Part shown: piece by piece, positions 48,005-58,547 of the stretch
How positions within the stretch are numbered: position 1 is the first letter of the stretch
Layout: every line of letters begins with the position of its first letter
DNA from: Amyelois transitella
Taxonomy: Eukaryota; Arthropoda; Insecta; Lepidoptera; Pyralidae
Length of the DNA: 64,000 nucleotides
Reading direction: 5' to 3'
Assembly: GCF_032362555.1 (NCBI RefSeq)
Contig: NC_083517.1
Span: 5,042,001 to 5,106,000 of the forward strand
Notes under the pieces: generated by a model
Seen by the model: the letters and a program-made list of their open reading frames with translations, nothing else
Database searches by the model: none
What the model was told of the DNA's origin: nothing
Made by a program: the position numbers and the translations under genes

Positions 48005-48131
48005 ATGAGTTCCTATAAATGTTGTGCAGTGCCAATGCACTAATACAACAATAAAATCTCCTACGAAACTGTTTTTTTCTATGCCGATGGATTTGAATAT
48101 TCGCAAGAAGTGGTTTCAGATCATGATCTAA
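48005..48131 (+). pseudogene. Decayed THAP zinc-finger exon
   Basis: The ATG frame begins MSSYKCCAVPMH and then hits a stop. A one-base shift restores TTIKSPTKLFFSMPMDLNIR and KKWFQIM. These match the first half of the THAP domain at 53251-53442 (YKYCAVPQC, TTIKTPEKLFIHVPR, NWLQLARRD). The frameshift and loss of the second zinc-ligand half show that it is not functional. Confidence 0.75.
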
Positions 48132-48192
48132 GATCAGTGGTTACCAAGATATACTTACATTGATGTTTTCACATTCTTCAGTTCGGCAGCAT

Positions 48193-48233
48193 AGAAATCT
48201 GGATTGTCTTTGAAGAAGACAATCCAGATTTCT
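48193..48233. repeat. Perfect 18-bp hairpin
   Basis: agaaatctggattgtctt (48193-48210), loop tgaag, then its exact reverse complement (48216-48233). It lies inside THAP element 1, downstream of the pseudo-exon. Confidence 0.9.
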
Positions 48234-48944
48234 TCTTCCAACCATTATTGCGTCCACTTTTGGTAGCTTTCGACTGTCAGCTTTCGCGGAATTGGTTTCC
48301 ATTATTAAATACCTATGTTATCTGACTTATCCTGAGCGATCAAACACTTATAAAATCTTGAAAAATAATAGCGAACACTAAGGAACGGTATGATCCACAG
48401 TCTGTTTATGGATAATTGACGTCATAATAGAAATAGCCAATCACGTTCTTTTTTAGTCACGTGACAGCTGCATATAAAAACCTAATTTTCTTAGACGGAT
48501 TTTGTTTAAATAATGCAATATTTTTATCTCGCGTTATTACAAATCGCTCCAAAAAAATTATATTAAGACTGATGACATAAAAGAAATGTATATTTTTAAT
48601 ACAGTCAAATAGCCTATCCTGTAATGGCGTGCGCTGTAATATGTGCGTTTAATTTATTACAACATTTTAAGGTTTTTAATAGATCTTTAAAAAAGTCTCC
48701 CACATAATATTACTAAATTCTATTAAAAAAGTAACTAAAAGGTATTTTGTAAGTAAAAATTAAAGTAAATAAGAATGTGCATTTTGAGCATTATTACTAC
48801 ACATTTCATTATTTCTTATGATTAAAAGTTTTTCCATAATCAAGATTATTTTTCGGAGATAAACTTCGCCATTTACAGCACATTAATTAAAGTTATGAAT
48901 TCTGAAATAATGTGAAATTAAAATGTTCTGTTGACTGCTATAAG

Positions 48945-49028
48945 AGCACGTCCGCATCGGTGTTCGAGTGGATACAGGAACAGTGCGTGTGGAGGCACAA
49001 GGCCAAATCCTACCTCGGCTATATGTAC
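48945..49028 (+). other. Orphan exon-like open segment
   Basis: Exactly 28 codons lie between a possible acceptor (tgctataag) and a strong donor (gtaagt). Codon use is GC-rich at third positions, unlike the AT-rich surroundings, and the frame reads STSASVFEWIQEQ then CVWRHKAKSYLGYMY. I do not recognise the protein. It could be a lone exon of an unassembled gene, a captured host exon in a transposon, or chance; the acceptor is weak. Confidence 0.35.
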
Positions 49029-49442
49029 GTAAGTTGACTCTTTTCTGTATATACATTAGTTGTAGTGTTAACGTTTTCTCTTGCGGTGATTTTTGAAGGG
49101 AGATATTTGTGGCCGTCCAAGCGAAAAGGGCCCACTGAGCACTTTCTAGTTTCCGAGATATTTGAGATTTTGTGAAAAAAGGTGAAAAATTGGCATTATG
49201 CGATTTTAATGGATTTTAATGCAACATGCAATGGGCTACATTTTCGTATAATAATCGTCTGTAAATAACGAACACAACGTGAGAAAATTGCAATTATATG
49301 TTTAGTGAAAAGGGACCAGTTATCAACACTCTTTAAATTGAATGATTGAAATTGAATTTTATAATGATAATGAGTTAAATAACAACTAATGTCGATGTTT
49401 AACCAACCACAAAGACATCTACTGTCAACAGCGATATTTTAT

Positions 49443-49712
49443 ACTAGCTGTGCCTGCGACTTCATCCGCGTGGAATAGTTATTTTGGGCATCATTGTAGC
49501 TCGCGAGGATGAATAATTTCCCCCGTTTTTTTCACATTTTCAAGTATTTCTTCGCTTCATATAGTTGCAGCGTGATGTTATATAGCCTAAAGCCTTCGTC
49601 GATAAATGGTCTATTCAACGCAAAAATAATTTTTCAATTCGAATCAGTAGTTCCTGAGATTAGCGCGTTCAAACAAACAAACTCTTCAGCTTTATAATAT
49701 TATATATAAATA
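49443..49712 (+). repeat. Dispersed repeat, ctagctgtgcctgcgacttc family
   Basis: A longer relative of 9278-9480, including aaagccttcgtcgataaatg and cgcgttcaaacaaacaaact. It sits directly before the zinc-knuckle ORF. The reverse relation is seen at 61640-61860. Confidence 0.75.
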
Positions 49713-49741
49713 TATAATATTAAATAAAAAATATTTCTGAA

Positions 49742-50113
49742 ATGCTACCATCGGTCGTGGCAAAAGTTTTAAATCCAAATAAAGTATATGACCAACTTCC
49801 AACAGAAATATTCCCGTCAGGTATGACTATAGAAAGGCAATGGTATTTGTATAACAAAATACGTGAATTTGTCGAAGAAGAATCTAAAGATATTTTGTGT
49901 CCCAAACCAATAGTCTTAGACGACATATCCACTCCTAGTCAATGTAGTGTAGTAGAAGGAACAACTACTTCTACTTCTAATACATCATCCAATCAAATTG
50001 CTAAGAGTGTTAGAAAAACGCCAACTTGTTCATACTGCAAGGAAGTCGGTCATAGGAATCAAGTAAGAAACGGGTCATATTTTTGTCCAAAGCGCAGGTC
50101 AGAAAATATTTGA
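49742..50113 (+). CDS. Zinc-knuckle ORF, probable transposase C-terminus
   Basis: A 123-codon ORF that I cannot assign to a named family. The first part reads KVYDQLPTEIFPSGMTIERQ with WYLYNKIREFVEEES. A Ser/Thr-rich linker follows, and then a Cys/His cluster TCSYCKEVGHRNQV with YFCPKRR (C-x2-C-x4-H, and a fourth Cys). A short C-terminal knuckle after a helical segment is typical of the end of a transposase or DNA-binding protein. Flanking GAAAAGGGCCCA-type motifs are direct on the left (49125, 49315) and inverted on the right (50497, 50684), which would suit subterminal repeats of a transposon. It may be one exon of a larger, decayed protein. Confidence 0.4.
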   Translation: MLPSVVAKVLNPNKVYDQLPTEIFPSGMTIERQWYLYNKIREFVEEESKDILCPKPIVLDDISTPSQCSVVEGTTTSTSNTSSNQIAKSVRKTPTCSYCKEVGHRNQVRNGSYFCPKRRSENI

Positions 50114-50319
50114 GATTTAATTCTGACTTTTGAAACCTGTAATAGGTTAATTCTTTTTTTTTGTAATGTGTCGTATTAATGACTTTTAATTCATTAATTT
50201 TTATTCTTATGACGTAAATTTAATCTGTTTTTGTATAATGTCCTACGAGTAGTATATTCTTAATAAATGTGTGTTACAATGTACGCGAAATATAAACTTA
50301 ACATAACTACCAATTAGTA

Positions 50320-51860
50320 TTAAGTTTTTATTTTTTTATTCGATAGTGTTGCCATAATAAAAACTAGTCGATTTTATACTTAATATCTCTATCTCTATTA
50401 TATCTATTTATCTCTATTATTATAAATAAGAATCTATGTAACTGACATCTTGATCTCTAGCTATTACAATTTAAAATTTTATTGTATTCAACTGGGCCCT
50501 TTTACTAAACTTATTATAAAGTTAGTTTTAAGCTTCTATTTTTTTATTCGATGGTGTTGCCATAATAATAACTAGTCGATTTTATACTTAACATATTGTT
50601 CTATTGTAATAAATAAGAATCTATGTAACTGACAACTAGATCTCTAGCTATTACAGTTTAAAATTTTATTGTATTCAACTGGGCCCTTTTACTAAACTTA
50701 TTATAAAGTTAGTTTTAAGCTTCTATTTTTTTATTCGATAATGTTTCCATAACATTAACTAATTGATTTTATACTAAACATATTGCTCTATAATAATAAA
50801 TAATAATCTATGTACAGTAATACCCCGACTTACGCTACCCCGTTTTACGCGAATTCGGAGATACGCGGTTTTTCAATTTTGTTTGCCGCGCACATCGGCT
50901 CTCGCTCCGCCCACTCAGTGTTCAATTTGGGACAGGTTTAAACGTGTTCCGCGTGCTATTGTTTTACAGGCAAGTGCGTTTTACTTATCATCTCTAATTA
51001 TGTCTAGGAAATGAACCAGGGAGTCATTAAAACATTTAAAACTTACTACACAAGGCGGTCATTTGCACATCTACATGAAACTTTAAGACAGAACAAAAAG
51101 CTTTCTGTTAGATTTTAGGAAGCAATTCAATGTTTTAGATGTTGTAAGAATTACATATTGGACAATCTTGGAATGAGGTTTCACAAAAAACTCTCAGTGG
51201 TGTCTGGAAAAACCTGTGTCCATTTTTTTCATCTCTGAAACCCAAGGAGACACTATTTCAGATCCTGAACAAATCGATAGCATAATAGAAGAAGTTGTTG
51301 ATATCGCCAAGCAATTAAATTTAGAGCAAGACATTGAATAAACTGATTCGCTAGACACAGTTGAATCGGTAAATCAAATGACAATTGCAAACTTAACAGA
51401 AGGACTCAATTCAATTGAAAAGGGGTTACAAAGTTAAGAAAAAATTGATTGTAATGAAGAACGCGTTTCTACAAAAAACGAGGAATAAAAAAAATACTGG
51501 TATGCTTCGAGGAAATTATACTTACGTGAAAAGAAGAAAAATTTAACTCGTTAGAATATATGAAGCCTTCGACATCAAAATAACTTTGGTTTTGCTTACT
51601 TTATTCATAACAATGTTTTTTTTATTATCCTACACTATATTTAACATTTTCTTCTAAATTATTGTTTTCTTTACACTCTGGTCCCGATTAAACAAACTTT
51701 ATATGTATTTATATGCAACGTTGAACCCCGACTTACGCGAATTCGACTTACACGGCAACCGCTCGGACCCACCTATCGCGTAAGTCCGGGGTATTACTGT
51801 AACTGACAACTAGATCTTTAGATAATACAGCTTAAACTTTCAATGCCTGTTTCCCAACAA
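50320..51860. repeat. About 187-bp AT-rich tandem repeat, three units
   Basis: Units share ttttttattcgat(a/g), ttgccataata, gattttatact, aataagaatctatgtaactg, ctctagctattac and tcaactgggcccttttacta. Unit spacing is 208 then 187 bases. The third unit is split by the Tigger-like insertion and resumes at 51800 with taactgacaactagatcttt. Confidence 0.88.
50815..51799 (+). mobile_element. Tigger/pogo-like DNA transposon, decayed
   Basis: The terminal inverted repeats are cagtaataccccgacttacg and, at the right end, the complement of cgtaagtccggggtattactg. It is flanked by TA on both sides (50813-50814, 51800-51801). The element is 985 bases, too short for an intact transposase. Broken frames include WNEVSQKTLSGVWKNL-like and FKTYYTRRSFAHL-like pieces, which resemble the C-terminal part of pogo/Tigger (CENP-B-like) transposases. 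Several stops and frameshifts are present. Confidence 0.88.
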
Positions 51861-52049
51861 TTTGATTTTTGTAAGTGTGAACTTTGAAAATTTTTTATTC
51901 CAATAAATGTTATTATGATTAATTTTTTTTTTATTCCATATGATCAACCAACTATTTAACTATCCAAATATGGCCTTAACTCAATACCACCCAAGTGGTG
52001 CTTGGACTGCCACATTTATATTTTTGGTTAGTAAGAAAATATTATAAGA

Positions 52050-52600
52050 GCAGGTACTTAATTTTTTTTACTTAGTAACGTTACTGGGTAACGATATTTT
52101 TGGCGTCATTATACCATTACAGTCATATAACGTTTCTAGTAAAATTAACAGTAAGAGGTGTCGTTAAGACTGTTTAAAGTTAATTAAAAGGAACGCAAGG
52201 GGTGCGCGCGCGGCATGGATATGCAACGTACTGTTTTGTGAACCTACTGAAATGACATTATTTTGGCATCAATTCTGTACCACTCTTTGAAGTGATGAGT
52301 TCCACGTTGTTGATCTGTCATCATATATAGGGCTTGAATTACCCTTAAAAAATTGGTATCGTTATTACTGTCAAAAAAGGTTACCATTAAAATTACGCCA
52401 AAAATATAGTACCCAGCATAACGATACTGTCATTTACCGTTATACTAGTATAACGTTACAAGTAATATTAACGGTAAGAGGTATCGTTAAGACTGTTTGA
52501 ACATTAATTAAAAGGAACGAAAGGGGCGCGCGTGCGGCACGGATAGGCAACAACGCTTTGTATCGATATTTATAATGTTAATTGGTAATGTTATTTATGC
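52050..52600. repeat. Foldback region with taacgtta motifs
   Basis: The block taacgatatttttggcgtca at about 52090 has an inverted partner at about 52385 (ttacgccaaaaatatagtac). The block gtaagaggt(g/a)tcgttaagac occurs directly at about 52150 and 52470. Related sequence resumes at 53687-53870 after THAP element 2, so that element inserted into this repeat. Confidence 0.65.
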
Positions 52601-52608
52601 ATCTAATA

Positions 52609-53686
52609 GGGATGTGGGCTGTACTCAAATAAGTATAAAATTTTACCATGAAAAGGTAGTTTCTATAGTAAAAATAATAAAAAACACAATATTTTCCTCA
52701 ATAAACAAGGGATTATTTTTTTTATTTAATAAAATGTAATTAAATATTTCACCCTTAAGTCACGTGACAATGAACACCAATCAAAATGCGTGACGTCACG
52801 CGTTGCAATACAAGAATTTTCGCTGTCAAATACTATGGTGTTTGTTGATATTTGGATCATATTATTACCGTGATTACCGTCCGATTATCTTAGCCACGGA
52901 AATACTTTGTGTAGAATGAGTCTGTTCTTTTTCTCTTTCACATTCCGCTATTGATTCCAATCTTTGCCTTTTAACTGCTAATAGTCGAGTTGTTATGTTT
53001 TCGGTTCGTCTTTTATATCGGGTTGACATGCAAACTTTCTTGGCACACAACCTGCTCTCAGTCTGATCTGGGATACTGTGCCCATCAAATGATATTCTGG
53101 ATAATTCTCCATATCATTGGCAACTATAATGAAAGTACGAAACATTGTTTACTTTATTTCTAACCTAAAAATTCGAGTATTCGTCTTTGAAAACTTGAAG
53201 AGTAAAATAATTTTAATACAAGTAATTGTAACAAATATTATCAAACTTACATCAAAATGATCCTCACAGAAATACATTTTACTTTGTGTAGATACAAGTG
53301 CCGGATCCCGACGGGCTAATTGAAGCCAATTTTTCAGCATCGTTTTTGTACGTGGAACGTGAATAAACAGTTTTTCAGGTGTTTTAATAGTTGTAGTTTT
53401 ACACTGCGGCACCGCACAATATTTATAAAATTTTGAATTCATATTATTATAACACAACTACGAAATAACTATTCATTACATACAACTTCGACAATATTTT
53501 ATAACGCGTGACGTCATAGCGGCCGTTTGACAGGTATCCGCGTTTTAGCGCGAAATTTAAAATGGAATTTTAAATAAATTATTTTAAAGGAATTACTTAA
53601 AATAAAAAAATAATAATAAATAGTTTGGGTTATATTTGGTACTTATGCATGGTTTTAAACACTTTCCCAAAAATAGTCCACATCCC
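52609..53686 (-). mobile_element. TIR element carrying a decayed THAP gene (element 2)
   Basis: The ends gggatgtggrct are inverted, with TA on each side (52607-52608, 53687-53688); length 1078 bases. Read on the minus strand it has tgacgtca, a THAP exon, a second coding exon, tgacgtca, then cacgtg before the end, the same order as element 1. There is no room for a full transposase, so it is a non-autonomous derivative. Confidence 0.7.
52874..53442 (-). pseudogene. THAP-domain gene remnant
   Basis: The first exon (53251-53442) has an intact THAP domain: MNSKFYKYCAVPQCKTTT, then PEKLFIHVPR, NWLQLARRDPAL and MYFCEDHFD, with the C2CH ligands and the conserved Trp, Phe and Pro. A gtaagt donor follows. 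The second exon (from 53123) reads NDMENYPEYHLMGTVSQIRL and GCVPRKFACQPD, the usual continuation of insect THAP proteins, but needs a one-base shift to join. A further shift precedes LLAVKRQRLESIAECEREKE. It is therefore probably non-functional. Confidence 0.72.
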
Positions 53687-54042
53687 TATTGGTGTCATTA
53701 CTCTTAACGTTAATTAGTAACGATATATAACGTAATTTACTATCGTAATACAATGTGATAAGATTACATTACCAATATCACGCCTATGACAGTATCAGTT
53801 ATAACTTCTAGAAGATATCGTTATTTACTGGTCTTATAGTGTTTATTTGGTAACGTTAACATGCCCTGGTTATTTACTACAGCAGCCAGAAATAAAAGAA
53901 ATGTCAGTCAAAGTAAAATAATTAAATAAAGCTTGTCAAGACGGCAAAATATTAACTTTATGTTCTCTTAATTTTGTTGTGATCAATTATTAAGACAAAA
54001 ATTTATGAAAAAGCTCACCTATTTAAAATAATAATAAAAACA

Positions 54043-56199
54043 ATGGTCACTAGGAAACCTATATCTTGGTTTTTAACAGAAACCGGAAGAAAATTTTCAT
54101 TTGGTGTTGTGACCGCCAGCTGTCTTGCATTCACATCTGCAAAATTTATTCCACACACAATTTTACTTGATAAATATAAAGAATTTGTCCATTATTACAG
54201 GTATGAGGCGTACTGATTATTATTTCATCTATCGTTTCCAAAGTTATTATCGTAATATTTTATATAAGGCTGTCTTTTTACTTACAGTAATGGCAAACCG
54301 GTTGAATTACCAAAGGAACTTCAGGAACGCTATAAACAATGTCTTGATATATTGAATGTGTCTGAGATCCACAGAAAGTTAATATCACCCTTCAGTGTTT
54401 TTGGTTATGATTTGTTTCATGCAGGTTAGTACAAAATGATAGATTAAATTGAGTGTTCTTTTGGATGATTTTACAAATTTAACAGATATAACTTTGACTA
54501 TATAATTTATTGGATGATTTTACAAATTTAACAGATATAACTTTGACCTGTTGTGACACAAACATATCACTTAAAACCAGAAGAAAAAGTTAAGTCTTAA
54601 ACTTATATTTTATTTTAGGAAGCACAACTTCAAAGTATGGTGTGGCAGTGGGGATACCTGTAAATTTTACTTACAAGTCTATGGACGACTTGAAAGATCA
54701 TGACATTAGGGTAAGTTCTAGAGGAGGATGTGGAAAGGAGGAAGTTTGAATGTCAAAATACATGCCATTATTTTAGAAGGGAAAGATAACAATATTGGGG
54801 ATACTTCACTTAATTGAATTGAATGAGATGTTTAATACTATACAATTCAAATACAAAATGATTATGGTAATTCTTCATTACAATAATAATTGTAGATAAA
54901 AGAGATGAATGGAGGATGCTTCATTTAACACCTAACACTGACAAGAGTTGCATTCCAATCTATTTCATGCTAAGCAAAATATTTGTAAGCTTATAAAATA
55001 AAACAAAAATCAAAATACCTACTTATAATATGAAAATTATGTGAAAAATATTTGTATGTTATTTAGTTTTTAATGTAGAGTAGAATTTTCTTGCATTTTA
55101 GTAATTTTTTTTAACATTTACATTTTATAATTTACCTCTAAATTAGCTAATATAATTATATCATGTGCATGATTTGTTGCATTCATGCGTTTGAGTGAAG
55201 AGAGGTCAATTCGCTTGATTTAAAAATCGCAAAAACTATTTTAATTAAAAAATTTGATATTAAAATTATGCATAAGCATGACTTTTTGTAATTATAAATA
55301 ATTGTAATACTAGATTGGACTTAGCATTGTCTATTGGTTGTATGGAATGCATGACACTGCTTCATAGTAATTCATAATTTGATTCACATACATACATATA
55401 ATCACGCCTATATTCCTTGCAGGGCAGACAGAGCCAACAGTCCTGAAAAGAGTGATAGGCCGCATTAAGCTTTTTGCCTTGATGATAGAATTGAGATTCA
55501 AATAGTGAGAGGTTGCTAGCCCATTGCCTAAAAGAGGAATCCCAAGTATAAAAGCCTATCCTTTAGTCGCCTTTACGACATCCATGGGACAGATAATATA
55601 TTTATTTAATGTCTAATTTGTTTCAGGTAAATCAGGAAAAAATCGATTGGACGTCAGAATATGGTAAAAAATTAGCAGATGCCATAATCCTCCCTGAAAA
55701 TGTGCAAAAGTTTGCAATATGCCGAGAAATTCTTATGACCCAAAATAACAAAGTGTATTTTGAATCTGTTTATCCTTTCATGTGTATATTTTTTGTGTAT
55801 AATGTAACACATTATATCAATCGCAGATTAAATTTATATGCTGCACCAACATTGGCAAGAGGTATCTTATATTCTATTGTGGGATTATTTGGTTTAGGTT
55901 CATATTTTCTCATGAAGGATATGACCGAAATTTATTACGAAACTGAAGTCGACAAGCGGCTATGTGAGCTCGGCCCAGAATTCATTGAGAGTGGAATTAT
56001 CTTTTATGAAAAACTATTGAAAAGAAACCAGGCATTAAGAGAGTTCATGGGTAGTGAAGGTGAACGAAAATATAGCAAATTAGGTAACGAAAATTTCTTT
56101 TTGCGCCAACCAAGATTAGCTTTAATACACAGAAAACAGTTTTTCGAGGAGAAACTTAAGGAGAGTAAAGAGGAAGAAACCATAAAAAAAGATGTTTGA
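54043..56199 (+). CDS. TMEM177: TMEM177-like mitochondrial membrane protein
   Basis: Four exons (54043-54200, 54288-54424, 54619-54710, 55627-56199) encode 319 aa, close to the vertebrate length of about 311. TMEM177 of the mitochondrial inner membrane stabilises COX20 during assembly of cytochrome c oxidase subunit 2; that role is family knowledge. Visible support: an N-terminal hydrophobic segment (FGVVTASCLAF), FSVFGYDLFHAGST followed by YGVAVGIPVNF, KIDWTSEYGKKLADAI, NVQKFAICREIL, two hydrophobic spans (PFMCIFFVYNVTHYI and GILYSIVGLFGLGSYFLM), and the strongly conserved ESGIIFYEKLLKRNQALREF with a GSEGERKYSKLGN block. Introns are GT-AG with matching phases. Intron 3 contains a short-element copy. 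An AATAAA lies about 90 bases after the stop (56288). Confidence 0.92.
55386..55595 (-). mobile_element. LINE-related short element in TMEM177 intron 3
   Basis: acatacatacatataatcac, ttgcagggcagacagagcca, gaggttgctagcccattgcc and tttacgacatccatgggaca appear in the family order. The head end is truncated, and exon 4 begins about 30 bases later. Confidence 0.82.
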
Positions 56200-56764
56200 A
56201 AAGTAAAGTACAGTACCTATACAACTTCAAACCAGTGCATAGCATAGTAGTCATAGTATTAGTAAATCAAATAACTAAAACAGTACAAATAAACAATATT
56301 ATATCAAAAAACTTTTCTTTTATTTATCTACTGAATAGGTAGTATTATTTATCTCTTTCGAATATTAATACTTTTTGCCAGCTGTGTCATTCGCAAACAT
56401 GTAGCATAACTTTCTTTACGCAAGCTTGGCGTTTTATGACCTGACCTGACCTTCCCCAGAATATTCCATTCAAGATACGTTCGTCTAGGCCTCTCCATGT
56501 ACTTATGTACTTTCATTCATCATCTCTACATCGACTATATTGTCTCTACTAAAACCACCTAAGTATCTTCTTTATGTATTAGCTCCAATTTATCATATGT
56601 GAAAAAATATTTCGAAATGGGTAAAAGAAAGACACTTTTCATTTGTATAAGGTATAATAAAAGTTGGCTTCATAAAAACTTAAATCACACATAAGCTTAT
56701 TTTTTTTGATATAAGTATAATGAAATATTTCAATGCATACATATGTTTATATAAGTAATCACCA

Positions 56765-56938
56765 GTAGAAAATAATAGGACCACTCCATCTCTTTCGCAT
56801 GGATGTCGTAAAAGGTGACTAAGGGATAGGCTTATAAACTAGGTACAGCTGAACGTCTCCTATCAGTATTTTCAAAACTGTTGGCTCTGTCTTCCCCACA
56901 AGGGATATAGACGTGATTATATGTATGTAAGTAAATAG
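56765..56938 (+). mobile_element. LINE-related short element, internally shortened
   Basis: It has the head accactccatctctttcgca and gatgtcgtaaaaggtgacta, then jumps to the tail part (tgttggctctgtcttcccca, atagacgtgattatatgtat). The middle block with gctagcaacctgtc is absent here but appears about 50 bases further on (57000-57020), so the copy is rearranged. Confidence 0.7.
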
Positions 56939-57217
56939 TCATTTCATGCTCATCTGTACTTACCTTATTGCACAATATGTTTTTTTTTAGACGATGGGTT
57001 GGCAACCTGTCGTTATTTCAACCTAACTCCAAATAAGTTCAACGGGGTTCAATCAATACAGTTGAACGGGGTTTTTCATCTTTTGGAGACTTGGCTTTAT
57101 TTTCCGCATATGGGATAAAGACGTACTTTTAATTATAGATATTTTTAAGTATGCCGGGTTCGTGGAAAGTGGAAAGATCTACCCTCTATTTATGATTTTA
57201 TGTAAATATCTTACATC

Positions 57218-57250
<33 letters not shown>

Positions 57251-57252
57251 TA
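57218..57252. repeat. (AT)n microsatellite
   Basis: A run of alternating A and T of about 35 bases. Nothing else notable. Confidence 0.9.
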
Positions 57253-58547
57253 AGCGTATATAATTCTTAAAAAATACCTTCGACCTACCGTAATAGCCGA
57301 TTGCGTGTCTGTTTATGTAGTACGATGGATGCTATCCATTAGACGCTATTATTCATATGGTTTATCTAATTTATTTTATAATAATCAGTTTAGATCAGGT
57401 CGTAGGGGGGTGATTATCTACATATATCGTATAAAAATGTGATAGTGAAGGTACTATACGCATTTACCACCTATACTTATCACAATCTTATTTTGTTAGA
57501 TACACTTTAATAGATTAATACTATCACATAGTAAGTACCTATTAATCCGTAGATATAGTAGGCTTATGAACGAAACTTAAAAGATATTGGCAACCATTTG
57601 GAATCCCCCAAATGGATTTTTGCCATAAAAGATCTGTTAGCTATTTAAGATCAACAGAAGCCAAAAATGTAATTTTTAGAATTTCTGTCTGTATGTTTGT
57701 AGTCGCATAACTCGAAAACTATGACTCCGATTTAAACTTAAAAACTTTCAACTTGCAACACAAAAATTTCTCCCTCCACCCCTCTAACTTTTTAAATTTG
57801 TCGTAGCAATCACGAGTACGTAGACCAATACAAATGATTTGAACGAATTTGCCTAGATCGACGGATTAAATCAAAGAGCGGAAATTAAATATCAGGAGAG
57901 TAACACAAAGTAATACCTATACCTATCCCCTTATCCCCCTACCTACCTCTCTTTATCAGGATTCGTTATCTTGATTTGATTATTTTTCAATACAGGTGCA
58001 CATATGTATCTACCAATTTTTAATGATTTATGTACGTTACAAGTTATTTGTGATAAAATCGATATTTATTTATCATTAAAGTTTATACGTCACACACTAA
58101 TCAGGAAGCCTTGATCTTTCGGGTTCCGTACTACCTAACAGGGAAAAATTACCCTTATAGAATCACTTGTGGCGCTGGGTCTGTCCGTCTGTGATAGAAT
58201 ATCGGTGCTGTTATTATTAGGTAAGTTATTTTATACAATTATACATATACCTACGTTTATATAGATAACCCAAGAACAGGCAGAACCTACCTATAGAGTA
58301 GACCCTGAGGAAGCACATAGAAATATTAATTGCGAAAAAGGGGATGAAAGATTGTCAGTGAACTTTTACGGCGAACGAAGTCGCGTGCAACAGCTAATGT
58401 ATATTTTATCTTAACGTAAAGAAGGAACGGAACCCTCATCATGATTTTATCAAAATTGATCATGTTGATGATGTTATGGTTTTCGTATCTACATAAATAT
58501 AAAGTGCAAATATCAAAATCATTTATTTTATGTGTAAGTATTTTGAA

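Larger units (their letters stand above)
47711..48615 (+). mobile_element. TIR element carrying a decayed THAP exon (element 1)
   Basis: The ends are inverted: taggctatttgac at 47711 and gtcaaatagccta ending at 48615, giving about 0.9 kb; TA may be the target duplication. Inside, in order, are a tgacgt site, a THAP-like exon (48005-48131), an 18-bp perfect hairpin (48193-48233), tgacgtca (near 48418) and cacgtg (near 48461). The same order occurs in element 2 at 52609-53686, read on the other strand. Confidence 0.7.
56200..58529. other. Intergenic region, TMEM177 to lipase
   Basis: It holds the TMEM177 poly(A) signal (56288), a short-element copy (56765-56938), a piece resembling the LINE 3' end near 57165-57205, an (AT)n microsatellite (57218-57252) and a repeat-like segment near 57640-57730. 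No exon was recognised. Confidence 0.5.
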
